DNA of 64,000 nt from Paenibacillus thiaminolyticus (GCF_007066085.1 NZ_CP041405.1:1-64000), one strand, 5' to 3'; positions 19,106 to 28,954 are shown, numbered from the stretch's first letter. A program made the numbers and translations. The notes: a model not told the origin generated them from the letters alone.

Positions 19106-20419
19106 ATGTTTTCCTATGATGCGCTGCCCGAATCGATACGGACTCGTATTGCGGACAAAGTGGCGGAGCTTATGGATGACAGGATTTTTCGAACCTATGG
19201 TTTGCATGAGGATCCTTATCATGTTTTAAATTGGTGTGTTACTTCTTATCTGGCACCCGACAGAATTTCAAAAGTATATTTGGGGCCCATCTATATCGGC
19301 GTGATCCAGGACAAAAATAGGGAAGAATCCTTGCGGCATGTATTAACGAGGCTCTATTATATTACGGATATCGTGACGAAGGCGGATGAACTGCGCCGGT
19401 TGGTAATGCTGGCAAAAATCCATAGTGTCTCGGTCATCGTCGACGAAGCGGTGGAGACCCCGTTCATTGTGTCCATTCGCACGGGTCCGAGGTATGATTT
19501 CAATGATACCAAGATTGTCGTGAAGGTAAAGCGGCATGACGTGGCAAGCTTGCGCGATGTAGTGGCAGGGAACTACAGGAGAGAACTGGTGCACGGGGCA
19601 CTCTATGCGCTGCTGGGGTATCCGGGGAACGAGAAATATGGATTAACCCGCTGGCTTCGTTCGCTTGGTATCCGTACCGGCCCGGAGGCTGTGTATGCGA
19701 TCAAAGGCTGGCAGCGGTTCTTCATGACGGCTACAGTGAACGGCACAGAATATCTCTTCGGGATTCCGCATTCCAACGTGCCTGTTAACGACAAATTGTT
19801 CACCCGCAGGGCGTTGAACCTGAACGATGGCCAGCTTGTTCGGGAAGGCACGATGGAGGATATCTCCATCTTCACGCAAATGCTAAACCTGTATTTGGGT
19901 GAGGCTGCGGTGCCTTGGGCTCTATCCAACAGCAGAACGGCACAGGAAAACGTCTGTTCAGAAGAGGTTACAACAGCCGTGTTCGACGGGAAACGCTTCC
20001 GGATGGTACTGCCTGGGGATGTGCAGTCGGCATGGATTGTACGGCATGCGAATATGCCGCGGAGCCTAGAGTTACCGTATACTTTTCCGCAGCTAGGTAC
20101 GATTCTGTACCTGATGGTGTTGTATGGATGTGGGCTATTGGATACGTCCACCGGATTGGGGCAGCAGTGGGCTGAGATGAAGCTGAATATTCAGCCTAAG
20201 GAACTGCTAGGCGAATCCGGTGTGTTCGTCGACAATAAGGGTACCTGTCTCGTGCAGGCGAGCATCGATGGGACAACTTACTTAGGAATGGACCGATACA
20301 AATCCGCAGCTTGGTATATACTTGATATTCCGGCCCGGCGCTTCGTTCCAATTGAGGACAGGCAGCATGACCGAATTGTAAGCGCCCTTGAGGAATACGC
20401 GGCGTACCTGTTAGCTTAA
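19106..20419 (+). CDS. Hypothetical protein, 437 residues
   Basis: GGGAAGGGGGAGG precedes the ATG by 5 nt. The protein is soluble, without signal peptide or membrane segments, and codon use is typical of the GC-rich part of the window. Features seen: an N-terminal helical start (YDALPESIRTRIADKVAELM), a beta-rich middle (YIGVIQDKNREESLRHVLTR, TKIVVKVKRHD) and repeated W/Y-rich strands later. I recognise no catalytic motif or family. A fragment of its 3' end is duplicated at 28955-29030. Confidence 0.7.
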   Translation: MFSYDALPESIRTRIADKVAELMDDRIFRTYGLHEDPYHVLNWCVTSYLAPDRISKVYLGPIYIGVIQDKNREESLRHVLTRLYYITDIVTKADELRRLVMLAKIHSVSVIVDEAVETPFIVSIRTGPRYDFNDTKIVVKVKRHDVASLRDVVAGNYRRELVHGALYALLGYPGNEKYGLTRWLRSLGIRTGPEAVYAIKGWQRFFMTATVNGTEYLFGIPHSNVPVNDKLFTRRALNLNDGQLVREGTMEDISIFTQMLNLYLGEAAVPWALSNSRTAQENVCSEEVTTAVFDGKRFRMVLPGDVQSAWIVRHANMPRSLELPYTFPQLGTILYLMVLYGCGLLDTSTGLGQQWAEMKLNIQPKELLGESGVFVDNKGTCLVQASIDGTTYLGMDRYKSAAWYILDIPARRFVPIEDRQHDRIVSALEEYAAYLLA

Positions 20420-20504
20420 ACGCGGAATTGAACAAGTCATACGCATATTCAATTTGTTCGAGAAATTTATGAGAAACAGATAATTAATGCAGGAAGGGTG
20501 GGTT

Positions 20505-20663
20505 TACAAAGTAGAGCTAAAGGTATTAATTAATGACGAAGAAATTCAATTAAAGGTTACAAAGTACAACTTTCAAAAAGCTGCTCATTCAATTTTAGCA
20601 GGAGAGTGCCCATATAAAGAAGACTTTGCAGAACACATCCTAAATCCACCATATGAAGGACCA
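20505..20663 (+). pseudogene. 3' fragment duplicated from the metallophosphoesterase gene
   Basis: The encoded tail (INDEEIQLKVTKYNFQKAAH then GECPYKEDFAEHILNPPY) is nearly identical to the C-terminus of the phosphoesterase at 32297-32989, here on the plus strand. Homology continues past the stop (GGGGGCATTAGCTAAACAGGACTTC). The 5' side is joined to unrelated sequence after a short deletion. Confidence 0.8.
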
Positions 20664-20737
20664 TAATGTTCTTAGACATTCGGGGGCATTAGCTAAACAG
20701 GACTTCTAAAAGTAAATCATCGTTTGCCGAAAGAATC

Positions 20738-20787
20738 GGAGGCGCTTCATTCTGGTATAGGCGGCGGAGGTGTCTCTTTTTCTATGT
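20738..20787 (+). terminator. Hairpin duplicated from the 13876 block
   Basis: GGAGGCGC pairs, with wobbles, to GGTGTCTC, followed by TTTTTCTATGTA. Same position relative to the recombinase leader as at 13876-13922. Confidence 0.45.
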
Positions 20788-20840
20788 AAGATGATATTTC
20801 CAATACTAGACACTGTCGGTATACTTAGGGGGAGTAAGCG

Positions 20841-21488
20841 TTGTGGGTAAGAATTTGGAAAAGTTCAGTGAAGTGGGGCTTGCGTTACGCTTCGTATGAT
20901 GCTGAGTTGATAGAGCGGACGAAGAAATTGTCCCGTATATTTTGGAGTCCACGGCATCGCGCGTGGATCGTGCCAGATGAACAGTCCATTTATGAAATGA
21001 TGGAGATTTTAAAAGGTGAAGGGGTGAGCATCTTCACAGTTGTTAAGGAAAATGAGCTCCTTGGATTTTGGATGCAGAAGAATCTAGTAAAAGCGACTAC
21101 CAAACATAATATTAAGGGAGAAAGTAAGAAGCAGGCTCTTGTTGATGCAATGCGTGCTCACGGCTACAGTGCGAAAACGATTCGCGCCAATGTTGGTCAT
21201 GTCAATCGTTATAAGGCCTACCTGAATCAGGGCGGACAGGTGAGAAATGATCAATGTCTTCAAGAGTATGCTCTCCATTTATTGTCTCGTTTCTGTACAC
21301 ACTCTTATGTAAATCAGGCAATTAGCGCAATATCGCTTCTGCAAAAAGAAGTATGGAAAATGGATCTCGCGGAGAGGGGACGGAGAAAAGGGGGAGGTAA
21401 GAGACCAGTTCGTCCTCGAGGCAGGCAGGTTTCGTACATTCCCGCGAATTTGTATAGGTATCCGCGTAGTTATCACACTATGAGTTGA
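20841..21488 (+). pseudogene. N-terminal half of a tyrosine recombinase
   Basis: A TTG start lies 6 nt after GGGGGAG. Residues 10-60 (YDAELIERTKKLSRIFWSPR, HRAWIVPDE) match the extra N-terminal module of a Firmicutes integrase group; residues 95-165 are the SAM-like core-binding domain (YSAKTIRANVGHVNRYKAYL, THSYVNQAISAISLLQKEVW). The catalytic domain with the R-H-R-Y residues is absent: after residue ~180 the sequence becomes basic and unrelated and stops. A shorter copy of the start lies at 13958, and the leader motif recurs at 57432. It could be what is left of the enzyme that mobilised the cassette-like units, which is speculation. Confidence 0.65.
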
Positions 21489-21779
21489 TTTTTTGCGAAC
21501 TTGGAGGAATATCAAGGGAGGAATTAATTTGCCTTGACTTATGGTGTATTTTGCAATTTCAAAACCCCTATCGTCTGGTGATCTTAGTCCTGATCTTTTA
21601 TTAGTAAGCATCACTCTGGATGCTATTCATATGGTAGGTCAGATATCCAGGGAAGAAAAAGGTGTGACTCATCTCGTACATAACGATCACCCCACCACCA
21701 AACCGCGCCGCGGCCAGTCAATTCGTGGACGTAAGGTGGTGGGGCGTCGTATCGTTTTCCGTGAAATATCCTTCGGCTG
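21489..21779. other. Intergenic with a long-loop GC-rich hairpin
   Basis: CCCCACCACC (21690-21699) and GGTGGTGGGG (21735-21744) pair perfectly over 10 bp around a 35-nt loop. It lies downstream of the minus-strand ABC permease stop and may act as its 3' end structure. No gene seen. Confidence 0.45.
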
Positions 21780-22520
21780 CTATTCCCACTTGAAAAATCG
21801 AAGCGAAACGCTAGTGCAGATTATCACAAGTAGAATCATCACGATAACCGGAAGTAGAACACTCTGGATAGGCAAGCCAAGCGAAGCAGCTTTCATCAGC
21901 TTAATGCCCTGTGTCAGCGGGAGTATATCGGCTGCTTTTTGAAGTGCCTTGGGCATAACCTCATAAGGTAAGGTAGCACCCGAAAAGATGATCATTGGAA
22001 AATATAACACACTGGCTAAGATACCTGCTATTTTACTGTTTGGCGCTATTCCACCTACCAGCAGTCCTATGCTGAACATAGAGAGCATCACCAATAGGTA
22101 TGAACCTATAAAGTGGGACCACGACCCGTTCAATTGGTACCCAAAGAAAATCGTTGCCGTAGCATAAACAAGGAGGAGAGAAATGATGGAATAAAGCGCG
22201 TAGATGACAACCTGTACCGCTAAAATAAGGGAAGGACTGGTCGGCGTTACCTTGAACCGCTTCAAGATTTTCTTATGGCGGTAGTCGGATATGACTAAAG
22301 GAAGTCCCATTACTCCACCAGCACAGATGGCAATCGATGCCACTGCTCCAAAGGATTGCTCCAGAAAGGTATAGTTCGCACTATCGAAGGCTGGCTTATT
22401 GCCAAAAACAGCACCAAGAATGATCACGACTGCAACAGGCATGCAAATGGCAAAAATGAACATGTCCATCCCACGCAGGGATAACTTGAGCTCCGTTTTG
22501 AGCAGAGTGCTAAATGCTTT
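21780..22520 (-). CDS. ABC-2 type permease
   Basis: 246 residues from the ATG at 22520, which overlaps the ATPase stop by 11 bp; the upstream open frame is not used. Six hydrophobic segments follow a short cytoplasmic start (KAFSTLLKTELKLSLRG). The order fits DrrB/NatB-like ABC-2 exporters, with the GGIAPNSKIAGILASVLYFP segment late in the chain. Together with the ATPase it forms a drug or lipid exporter; the substrate cannot be told. Confidence 0.85.
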   Translation of the reverse strand, partial: KAFSTLLKTELKLSLRGMDMFIFAICMPVAVVIILGAVFGNKPAFDSANYTFLEQSFGAVASIAICAGGVMGLPLVISDYRHKKILKRFKVTPTSPSLILAVQVVIYALYSIISLLLVYATATIFFGYQLNGSWSHFIGSYLLVMLSMFSIGLLVGGIAPNSKIAGILASVLYFPMIIFSGATLPYEVMPKALQKAADILPLTQGIKLMKAASLGLPIQSVLLPVIVMILLVIICTSVSLRFFKWE

Positions 22521-23244
22521 CATTCTCTTCTTCCTCCCCGTCCGTATGCCAGAGATAGGCATCCTCCAATTTTTCATAAGGGCTGGCTGAAACGGCTTCC
22601 TGCACAGTTCCATAAAAGATGCTTTTCCCGTTTTTTAAAATCATGATTTTGTCACACAGAGCTTCTACCTCGTCCATAAAATGAGAGGTCAACAGGATGG
22701 TCAGTCCTTTCGCCTTTAAATCAGAAAGAGATCTCCAAACATCACGCCTCGCTCTTGTATCCAGTCCGGTGGTCAGTTCGTCCAAAAACACAACCTCGGG
22801 ATTTGGAATCAACGCAAGGACAATGAATAAGCGCTGCTTTTGCCCCCCCGAAAGTTCGCTTACCTGGCTTTTTAATTTTTCTGAAAGTCCGAACTGCTTT
22901 ATTAAATCCGTGTAATGTAAAGAAGTCTTGTAAAGGGACTGCGTAACCTCACAAAGCTCGGCTACCGTTATTTTGTCTTGATAATGAGCCTCTTGAAATT
23001 GAACACCGACTCTCTCAAACAGCTTTTTGCGGTCTTTTTGCGGATCCATCCCCAAAATAGATATCGTCCCGCGGTCATGTTTTTTTGTGCCCAGCATGCA
23101 CTCAATGGTGGTGCTTTTTCCCGCACCGTTAGCTCCGAGCAAACCGAATACTTCCCCCTGGCTAACGGAAAAATCGATATTTTCTACTGCATTGAGAGCG
23201 GCATAAGACTTACTCAATTGATTTACCTGGATTGTTGTTTTCAC
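22510..23244 (-). CDS. ABC transporter ATP-binding protein (CcmA/NatA-like)
   Basis: 244 residues. Walker A GANGAGKST (37-45), signature LSGGQKQR (131-138), Walker B VVFLDE (151-156) and the switch His in LLTSHFMDE are present, so it should hydrolyse ATP. The signature is followed by LFIVLALIPNP. It is translationally coupled to the permease and lies just downstream of a tandem-MerR regulator, a common arrangement for inducible multidrug exporters. Confidence 0.9.
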   Translation of the reverse strand: MKTTIQVNQLSKSYAALNAVENIDFSVSQGEVFGLLGANGAGKSTTIECMLGTKKHDRGTISILGMDPQKDRKKLFERVGVQFQEAHYQDKITVAELCEVTQSLYKTSLHYTDLIKQFGLSEKLKSQVSELSGGQKQRLFIVLALIPNPEVVFLDELTTGLDTRARRDVWRSLSDLKAKGLTILLTSHFMDEVEALCDKIMILKNGKSIFYGTVQEAVSASPYEKLEDAYLWHTDGEEEENESI

Positions 23245-23282
23245 GCTGCGAAACCCTCCTTTTTATACTATGAAAAAAGAAT

Positions 23283-23306
23283 AACACCAGGCTTAAGTCT
23301 GGTGTT
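23283..23306. promoter_or_regulatory. Palindrome between the MerR gene and the ABC operon
   Basis: AACACCAG and CTGGTGTT flank GCTTAAGT, making a near-perfect 24-bp palindrome that overlaps the MerR stop codon. A related sequence, AAGTCTGGTGTTATAG, occurs in the MerR upstream region at 24112-24127. The sharing suggests an operator for the regulator; it could also act as a terminator. Confidence 0.55.
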
Positions 23307-24066
23307 AAAGTGTAGGGTTTGTGTTGAATCGCTTTTTCATTTTTTTCAGACGGGTAAGCATATCGTATGCGTTCTTTTCAGCATATTGCAGGGAAGTAAG
23401 CAGCTTGTCGCACACGGAAATGATGTCCTCATCTTCTTTCGGGGTATCAATTATTTTACGGATATCTGCTTGGGGATTGCTGGATAGAGCGCAGAGCATC
23501 CGCAAAATCGCGGCAAGAGAATAATTCGCGCATCGCAGAGAACGTATGATTTTCAGCCGCTGAAGGTCTTCATCGGTATACACCCGATAGCCATTTTGCT
23601 TTCGTTTCACAGTCAGTAACCCATTAGATTCCCAATTTCTTAGCGTATCCATGGAAATTTGCAGGTGGTTGGCTGTTTCCTGTCTGGTGAGAACAACGCG
23701 GTCCATTTCTTGTTCATGGCCCGATAGTAACTGCTCGGCAATAGCGATAGCTTCTTCGGCATTTCTTTGTTCTTTTTTAATTTGCTGCAAATAACTTTTT
23801 GCAAGTTGGATGGCTTTGTCAAAATTTCCGGTAGCCGATGTCTTAATGGTCTCAATTGCCATTTTGCGCAGTCCGTTTTGCAGAACTTCTACCTGTAAAG
23901 CGGTTCTGACCAGCTTGATTTGCTCCATGTGAAAATCTGTGAAAATGCGGTAGCCGTTAGGTTTGCGCTCTGGTGTAGGGATTAGCGCAAGTTCTTCATA
24001 TAGACGCACCGTATTGGGGTGGATGCCGTTGCAACGCGCTATTTCTGCTGTCTTATAGGTAATCAT
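23305..24066 (-). CDS. MerR-family regulator with two MerR-type DNA-binding domains
   Basis: 253 residues from the ATG at 24066 (GGAGG 11 nt upstream); the longer open frame is not needed. Two winged-helix HTH domains occur: residues 1-70 (AEIARCNGIHPNTVRLYEEL, KPNGYRIFTD) and about 125-190 (RQETANHLQISMDTLRNWES, KQNGYRVYTDEDL). A helical linker joins them (NFDKAIQLAKSYLQQIKKEQ). Regulators with duplicated MerR domains are seen beside ABC exporters. It is upstream of and co-directional with the exporter genes, with operator-like repeats on both sides. Confidence 0.85.
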   Translation of the reverse strand: MITYKTAEIARCNGIHPNTVRLYEELALIPTPERKPNGYRIFTDFHMEQIKLVRTALQVEVLQNGLRKMAIETIKTSATGNFDKAIQLAKSYLQQIKKEQRNAEEAIAIAEQLLSGHEQEMDRVVLTRQETANHLQISMDTLRNWESNGLLTVKRKQNGYRVYTDEDLQRLKIIRSLRCANYSLAAILRMLCALSSNPQADIRKIIDTPKEDEDIISVCDKLLTSLQYAEKNAYDMLTRLKKMKKRFNTNPTL

Positions 24067-24254
24067 TTCATCAGCCACCTCCGATTGTGTAACAATTATA
24101 GCATCCGCTAAAAGTCTGGTGTTATAGTGGAGGCTTCCCCAACACGAATGGGAGCCTTCCCTCACGGAAACAATAAATTTGCTGCTGTCTTTTTTGGTGT
24201 CTAAAGGAAAACAAAGCGTGTTGTCGAATGGTTATGCATAAAGGAGGCTGGAAC

Positions 24255-24803
24255 ATGATCTATGTGGTTCGACACGGGCAAACCGATGTGAATAAAGAAG
24301 GTAGGATCCAAGGGAGAAACGGGCTGCCCTTAAATGAAAATGGGATCAAGCAAGCGGAGGATCTCAGAGAGTCACTTCAACATATTACGTTTGATTACGT
24401 ATTTTCTTCTCCACAAGCAAGAGCTGTGCAGACAGCCGAGATTGCAACGGGGATGCAAGCTGCTGTCGATCCCAGGCTGAATGTGTATGATCTGGGGGAA
24501 GCGGATGGGTTGCCGAAGAGCGAAGTGAAAATGTCGGGGGGCATTCCGGATCCTGCTGTCTATAAAGGGGTAGAAGATCCCCGCAGCTATGCGCAGAGAG
24601 TATTTGCATTTATGAACGAGATGATGGCGAAGGACAATTTACAGGAAGCGAATATCCTCATATCGGGTCATAAATGCATCACGGGATGCATTGGCGCCTA
24701 TTTCAATGGGATTCCTGACGATTGGAATATTTCGATATACTCTTCAGGCAATGGCGAGTATAAGGCATACCCATTCCAATTCAATCGTAATGTCCAATTA
24801 TAA
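24255..24803 (+). CDS. Histidine phosphatase family protein
   Basis: 182 residues. The ATG at 24255 follows AAGGAGG with a 7-nt gap. The phosphate-accepting RHG triad is in VVRHGQTDVN (residues 3-12), the second Arg in SSPQARAVQTAE and the second catalytic His in ILISGHKCITG. This is a phosphoglycerate-mutase-like phosphatase; the substrate is unknown. A copy with its middle deleted is present at 29034-29203. Confidence 0.85.
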   Translation: MIYVVRHGQTDVNKEGRIQGRNGLPLNENGIKQAEDLRESLQHITFDYVFSSPQARAVQTAEIATGMQAAVDPRLNVYDLGEADGLPKSEVKMSGGIPDPAVYKGVEDPRSYAQRVFAFMNEMMAKDNLQEANILISGHKCITGCIGAYFNGIPDDWNISIYSSGNGEYKAYPFQFNRNVQL

Positions 24804-24987
24804 ATAAAGGTGTAGAGTATGGACCAAGTGTTGCGGCACTTGGTTTTTTTTTATTGGCGGCAGATCGAACTCCTTCTGGAGACCGAGGCCAAGATACATC
24901 GGCTGCAGGATGCAGCTTTTTTCGTTTGGTATATTATGGAGGTTACCACTTACTGTATCGTATGACGATAGCGAGGAGATGTAATAA

Positions 24988-25692
24988 ATGAAAAAGTTAA
25001 TCGAATTCAAGGCAGTAACGAAAGAATACAAAATAGGAGAAGTGCCAATCAAGGCTCTTGATGGTGTTGATTTTTCCATATCAGAGGGAGAATTCGTCGT
25101 CATTTTAGGAGCAAGCGGTGCTGGTAAAAGTACGATTTTGAATATACTTGGCGGGATGGACACGGCTACCTCCGGTCAAGTGTTTGTCGGTGATCAAGAA
25201 ATAACAAGATTGAGCGAAAAAAAATTAACAGCATATCGCGGTGAGAAAGTTGGCTTTGTATTTCAATTCTATAACTTAATTCCGAATTTAAACGCGCTAG
25301 AGAATGTTGAATTTGCCACGGAAGTATGTAAAAACCACCTGGATGCGAAAGATATTCTACATAAAGTCGGCTTAAAGAATCGCATCAAAAACTTCCCTTC
25401 CCAGCTGTCTGGAGGAGAACAGCAACGAGTCGCTATCGCGAGAGCTGTGGCCAAAAATCCTTTACTCTTACTCTGTGATGAACCAACCGGAGCTTTGGAT
25501 TATGTTACAGGCAAGTCTGTCTTGAAGCTTCTTCAAGATTTGAACAGGGACACGAAAAAGTGCGTCGTTCTGGTCACCCATAATTCCGCAATCGCTCCTA
25601 TGGCCGATAAAATTATTAAGGTGAAAAGCGGAATGATCGAAAGCGTTACGATTAATGATGAAAAACAAAGTGTTGAAGGGATCGAGTGGTAA
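24988..25692 (+). CDS. ABC transporter ATP-binding protein (MacB/LolD type)
   Basis: 234 residues behind AGGAGATG. Walker [10 protein letters not shown] (41-49), the Q-loop [12 protein letters not shown], signature LSGGEQQR (140-147), Walker [14 protein letters not shown]. This type pairs with FtsX-like permeases and drives extrusion or membrane remodelling rather than classic transport. The stop overlaps the region just before the permease start, so they are co-translated. Confidence 0.9.
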   Translation: MKKLIEFKAVTKEYKIGEVPIKALDGVDFSISEGEFVVILGASGAGKSTILNILGGMDTATSGQVFVGDQEITRLSEKKLTAYRGEKVGFVFQFYNLIPNLNALENVEFATEVCKNHLDAKDILHKVGLKNRIKNFPSQLSGGEQQRVAIARAVAKNPLLLLCDEPTGALDYVTGKSVLKLLQDLNRDTKKCVVLVTHNSAIAPMADKIIKVKSGMIESVTINDEKQSVEGIEW

Positions 25693-25694
25693 TT

Positions 25695-28019
25695 ATGAAA
25701 TTATTTTTAAAATTATTAAGGGATGTTAAACAATCGATAGGGCAATTTATAGCCTTAGTTTTGGTTATCGCAGTAGGGGCTTTTTTCTATACGGGGTTAG
25801 TCACCTATAGTGGTAATCTTAGTGCTTATGTAAAGGATTACTATAAAGAACATCATTTAAGCGACTTAAATGTATATTACAGTCAAATTTCCAAAGACGA
25901 TGTAGCTACTTTAAGCAAAATTGAAGGGATTAATAAAATAGAGGGACGTTATACCTTTGATGCCACGCAAGCCTTTGAAGATTATAAAGCTACATTAAAA
26001 ATTCATTCGATCCCGGTACAAAATGAAATTAATACGCTTTCTATGATTGAAGGGCATATCCCGACAAAAAAGGATGAGATCTTCTTAGATTCCCATTATG
26101 CCAAAGAACATCAGTATCGTGTCGGTGATCAAATCAGTATAAGTGCTAATGAAAAAAATTTTACATTTACCATTAGCGGCTTGGGTGAGAATGTTGAACA
26201 TGCCAAAAAGAATGAAACACAAGACCATAAAACCTTCGGAGTAGCTTATATTGCTGAAGAGACAATACCAGAAATCGCAGACGGCTTTACCTATAATGAA
26301 ATCATGATTGATGCTAAAGAAGGTTACGATATTGACAAGTTAGGTAAATCAATTGAAGCACAAACTAAACAGCTTCCTTATTTGGATCAAGTTAGTAAAG
26401 AACGGACTTTCAGTTATTCTAAAATAAATCAAACAATCTATAATAATGGGATGATGAGTAAGGTTATCCCTTTCGTTCTCTTTTTGATTTCAGCTGTTAT
26501 CCTGTTTCTTACCATGTCGATGATGATAGATTCGCAAAGAAATCAAGTAGGTATTATGAAGGCTTTGGGTGTAAAAGACAGAAACATCATGCTTCATTAC
26601 ATGGGATATCCTGTTCTGGCAGGTATCGTAGGCTCAATCTTAGGTTGTGTCATTGCTGCTAGTGTGTTTATTCCATTTGTAACTGTGTCGAGTGCAAGGT
26701 CCTTCTCTCTGCCAGACATTACATACTCACTTTCTTTATTTTCGATCATTCCTCCCATTATTTTCTCAAGTGCTTTTGGAATGCTGGCATGTTACTTAAG
26801 CGGTAGAAACATACTAAAAGAACGCGCAGCTCAAGCTATGCGTCCAAAACCGCCAAAGACGATGAAGAAGCTATTAATCGAGAGAATTCCGGGTTTATGG
26901 AGTCATATTTCCTATAGTTATAAACTCATTTTGAGAAATATATTTTTAAATAAACAAAAAGCAATAGCAAGCTCAGTTGGTATTGTTGTAAGCACGACTT
27001 TATTGATAACTGCTTTGGGTACACAAGCAGCCTTGTTAAAAGTTGCTAGCCAAGTTGAAGATGTTTATTCCTATGATTTACGAATAGATTATACGAGGGG
27101 AACATCTTCTGATTCGATAAAACTACCCTCCGGTATTACAAATCGTTATGATTTAGCAACCTTTCCTGTTGAATTGATAAAAGATGGTGAAAAAGAGAAT
27201 GCCTCGTTAGTCGTTACGGAAAAAGAAAACAAACTCATTCATTTCTTTGACGAAAATGACAATAAGTTATTTTTAGAAAATAATGGCGTACTGGTACCCA
27301 AATCTTACGCCAACAAATATCACATTGTAGAAGGGGATACCATCCAAATCAAGTTCACAGCACCAGAGTTTCAGAATAAAACTGTAGATATGAAGGTTAT
27401 AAAAATATCTAATCAGTATTCAAATCCGTCGTTTTATGGTACACCAGCCTATGTAAAGAGCTTTGACATAGAATATAATCCATCCACGCTTTTAGTTGAA
27501 TCAAATAGCTCTTCAGATCTTATAAGCGTACGTAACTTCTTTGAACAAGACCCTCAAGTAGATACAATTATAGACAAAAATGATCTAAAGAAATCAGCTC
27601 AATATATTTTGAAGCAAAACAGTTTTGTATTTATCATGTTTATCATTTGTGCCGTCGTACTCTCCTTTGGCGCGATCTATACGATATCTTCCATAAATAT
27701 TTATGAAAGGAACCGTGAGCTTGCAACACTTAAGGTATTAGGCTATCAAAAAAATAAAATAAACCGGCTTATCTTTTTTGAAAACATCATATTAACCACA
27801 TTTGCAGTACTTGTAGCTTTACCGCTAAGTAGCTATATGTATTCAATGATTATAAAGGTGCTGTCTAGTACCCATCAACAAATCCCAGATAAATTAAACA
27901 TTTTTATCATGTTGGTTTCCATTATTCTTGCGTTCTTACTTACCATTCTCTCTAACTTACTGCTTAGGAGAAAAGTTAGCAAAATAAATATGACTGAATC
28001 ATTAAAAAGTATAGAATAA
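25695..28019 (+). CDS. FtsX-like ABC permease
   Basis: 774 residues from the ATG at 25695 (the frame opens at GTG 25686). A first TM (FIALVLVIAVGAFFYTGLVT) is followed by a ~200-residue extracellular domain, three TMs around residues 255-385, a second TM near 425, a second extracellular domain, and three final TMs. Two FtsX domains in one chain are typical of MacB-like permeases of Gram-positives. The C-terminal pattern NRELATLKVLGYQ is the conserved FtsX coupling element. A strong terminator follows at 28069. Confidence 0.9.
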   Translation: MKLFLKLLRDVKQSIGQFIALVLVIAVGAFFYTGLVTYSGNLSAYVKDYYKEHHLSDLNVYYSQISKDDVATLSKIEGINKIEGRYTFDATQAFEDYKATLKIHSIPVQNEINTLSMIEGHIPTKKDEIFLDSHYAKEHQYRVGDQISISANEKNFTFTISGLGENVEHAKKNETQDHKTFGVAYIAEETIPEIADGFTYNEIMIDAKEGYDIDKLGKSIEAQTKQLPYLDQVSKERTFSYSKINQTIYNNGMMSKVIPFVLFLISAVILFLTMSMMIDSQRNQVGIMKALGVKDRNIMLHYMGYPVLAGIVGSILGCVIAASVFIPFVTVSSARSFSLPDITYSLSLFSIIPPIIFSSAFGMLACYLSGRNILKERAAQAMRPKPPKTMKKLLIERIPGLWSHISYSYKLILRNIFLNKQKAIASSVGIVVSTTLLITALGTQAALLKVASQVEDVYSYDLRIDYTRGTSSDSIKLPSGITNRYDLATFPVELIKDGEKENASLVVTEKENKLIHFFDENDNKLFLENNGVLVPKSYANKYHIVEGDTIQIKFTAPEFQNKTVDMKVIKISNQYSNPSFYGTPAYVKSFDIEYNPSTLLVESNSSSDLISVRNFFEQDPQVDTIIDKNDLKKSAQYILKQNSFVFIMFIICAVVLSFGAIYTISSINIYERNRELATLKVLGYQKNKINRLIFFENIILTTFAVLVALPLSSYMYSMIIKVLSSTHQQIPDKLNIFIMLVSIILAFLLTILSNLLLRRKVSKINMTESLKSIE

Positions 28020-28068
28020 AATGGTGAACCCTCGACAAGCGATTACGGATTGGCGCAGGACTCACAAG

Positions 28069-28108
28069 AAGTATCAAAAACCCGCATGGGGGTTTTTGAT
28101 ACTTTTTT
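28069..28108 (+). terminator. Rho-independent terminator
   Basis: AAGTATCAAAAACCC pairs with GGGTTTTTGATACTT around a short loop and ends in T6. It closes the ABC operon and is placed between convergent genes, so it may serve both. Confidence 0.9.
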
Positions 28109-28128
28109 AGTTGGGGAGATGAAAGGCG

Positions 28129-28854
28129 TTATCCCTTAAATTCCTGGACCCATGTATTGTTATAGTAAGCAATACCGATATGGGTATAACTATTATTCAG
28201 TATATTTGCTTTGTGGCTCGGGCTATTCATCCAATCATTCATAACCTGGGTAGGGCTGGGTTGCCCTTTTGCGATGTTTTCTCCAGCGGAATTGTATGTG
28301 ATCCCGAATTTCTTCATCATATCGAAGGGGGATCCATGTGTTGGAGAATTATGATCAAAGTAATTGTTGTTGTACATGTCCTGTGCCTTGACCATAGCCA
28401 TATTTGACAATTCTTCACTCATACTCAAGGAACTTAGCCCTGTTTTGGATCTTTCTTGATTTACTAGATCCAGAACCTGTTGCTCGAATTGGGAGGAATC
28501 ATTATTCTTAGTATCATTTAGACCTTCCTGTGCTTGTCCTGTTGAACCTGTCGGCTCCTTTGTTTCAGGATTTCCTGTAGGTGCCTGGTTTGCTGGATTT
28601 CCAGCCGGTGTTTGAATCAGCTCCAACAAATCCAATGGAACTCCATTTTCTGCTTCTTTTGTTGTAATAGATGATCTCTCTGTCCCAGACGTAGCTGTTG
28701 ATGATGCTTGTGTGAGGACAGAGTTTGGCGCAGCAGTATGAGCATGAGGTGAAATTCGTGTTTGCTCAGGAGTCGCTTGCTTTTGCATCATATTGTTCTG
28801 GGCCGAACAGCCTGTGACCAATAATAATACTGCTAAGACGAAAAACCTTACCAT
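28129..28854 (-). CDS. CAP-domain (SCP/YkwD-like) lipoprotein
   Basis: 241 residues. AGGAGG lies 7 nt before the start. A lipoprotein signal ends LLLVTGC with Cys16 as the lipid anchor. Residues 25-115 are a low-complexity Thr/Pro/Asn-rich linker, and 118-241 form a CAP domain (VLDLVNQERSKTGLSSLSM, HNSPTHGSPFDMMKKFG, AGENIAKGQ, WMNSPSHKANILN). The proteins are surface-attached; their function in bacilli is unclear. Confidence 0.9.
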   Translation of the reverse strand: MVRFFVLAVLLLVTGCSAQNNMMQKQATPEQTRISPHAHTAAPNSVLTQASSTATSGTERSSITTKEAENGVPLDLLELIQTPAGNPANQAPTGNPETKEPTGSTGQAQEGLNDTKNNDSSQFEQQVLDLVNQERSKTGLSSLSMSEELSNMAMVKAQDMYNNNYFDHNSPTHGSPFDMMKKFGITYNSAGENIAKGQPSPTQVMNDWMNSPSHKANILNNSYTHIGIAYYNNTWVQEFKG

Positions 28855-28954
28855 TTTCCAACCTCCTAGGTCCGTTAATTCATGCAGTTACCGGATTTAG
28901 GATTTCCTGCATGTCCTTTACTTATTCCTCATTATGATTTTTCTCCTTAAACCG

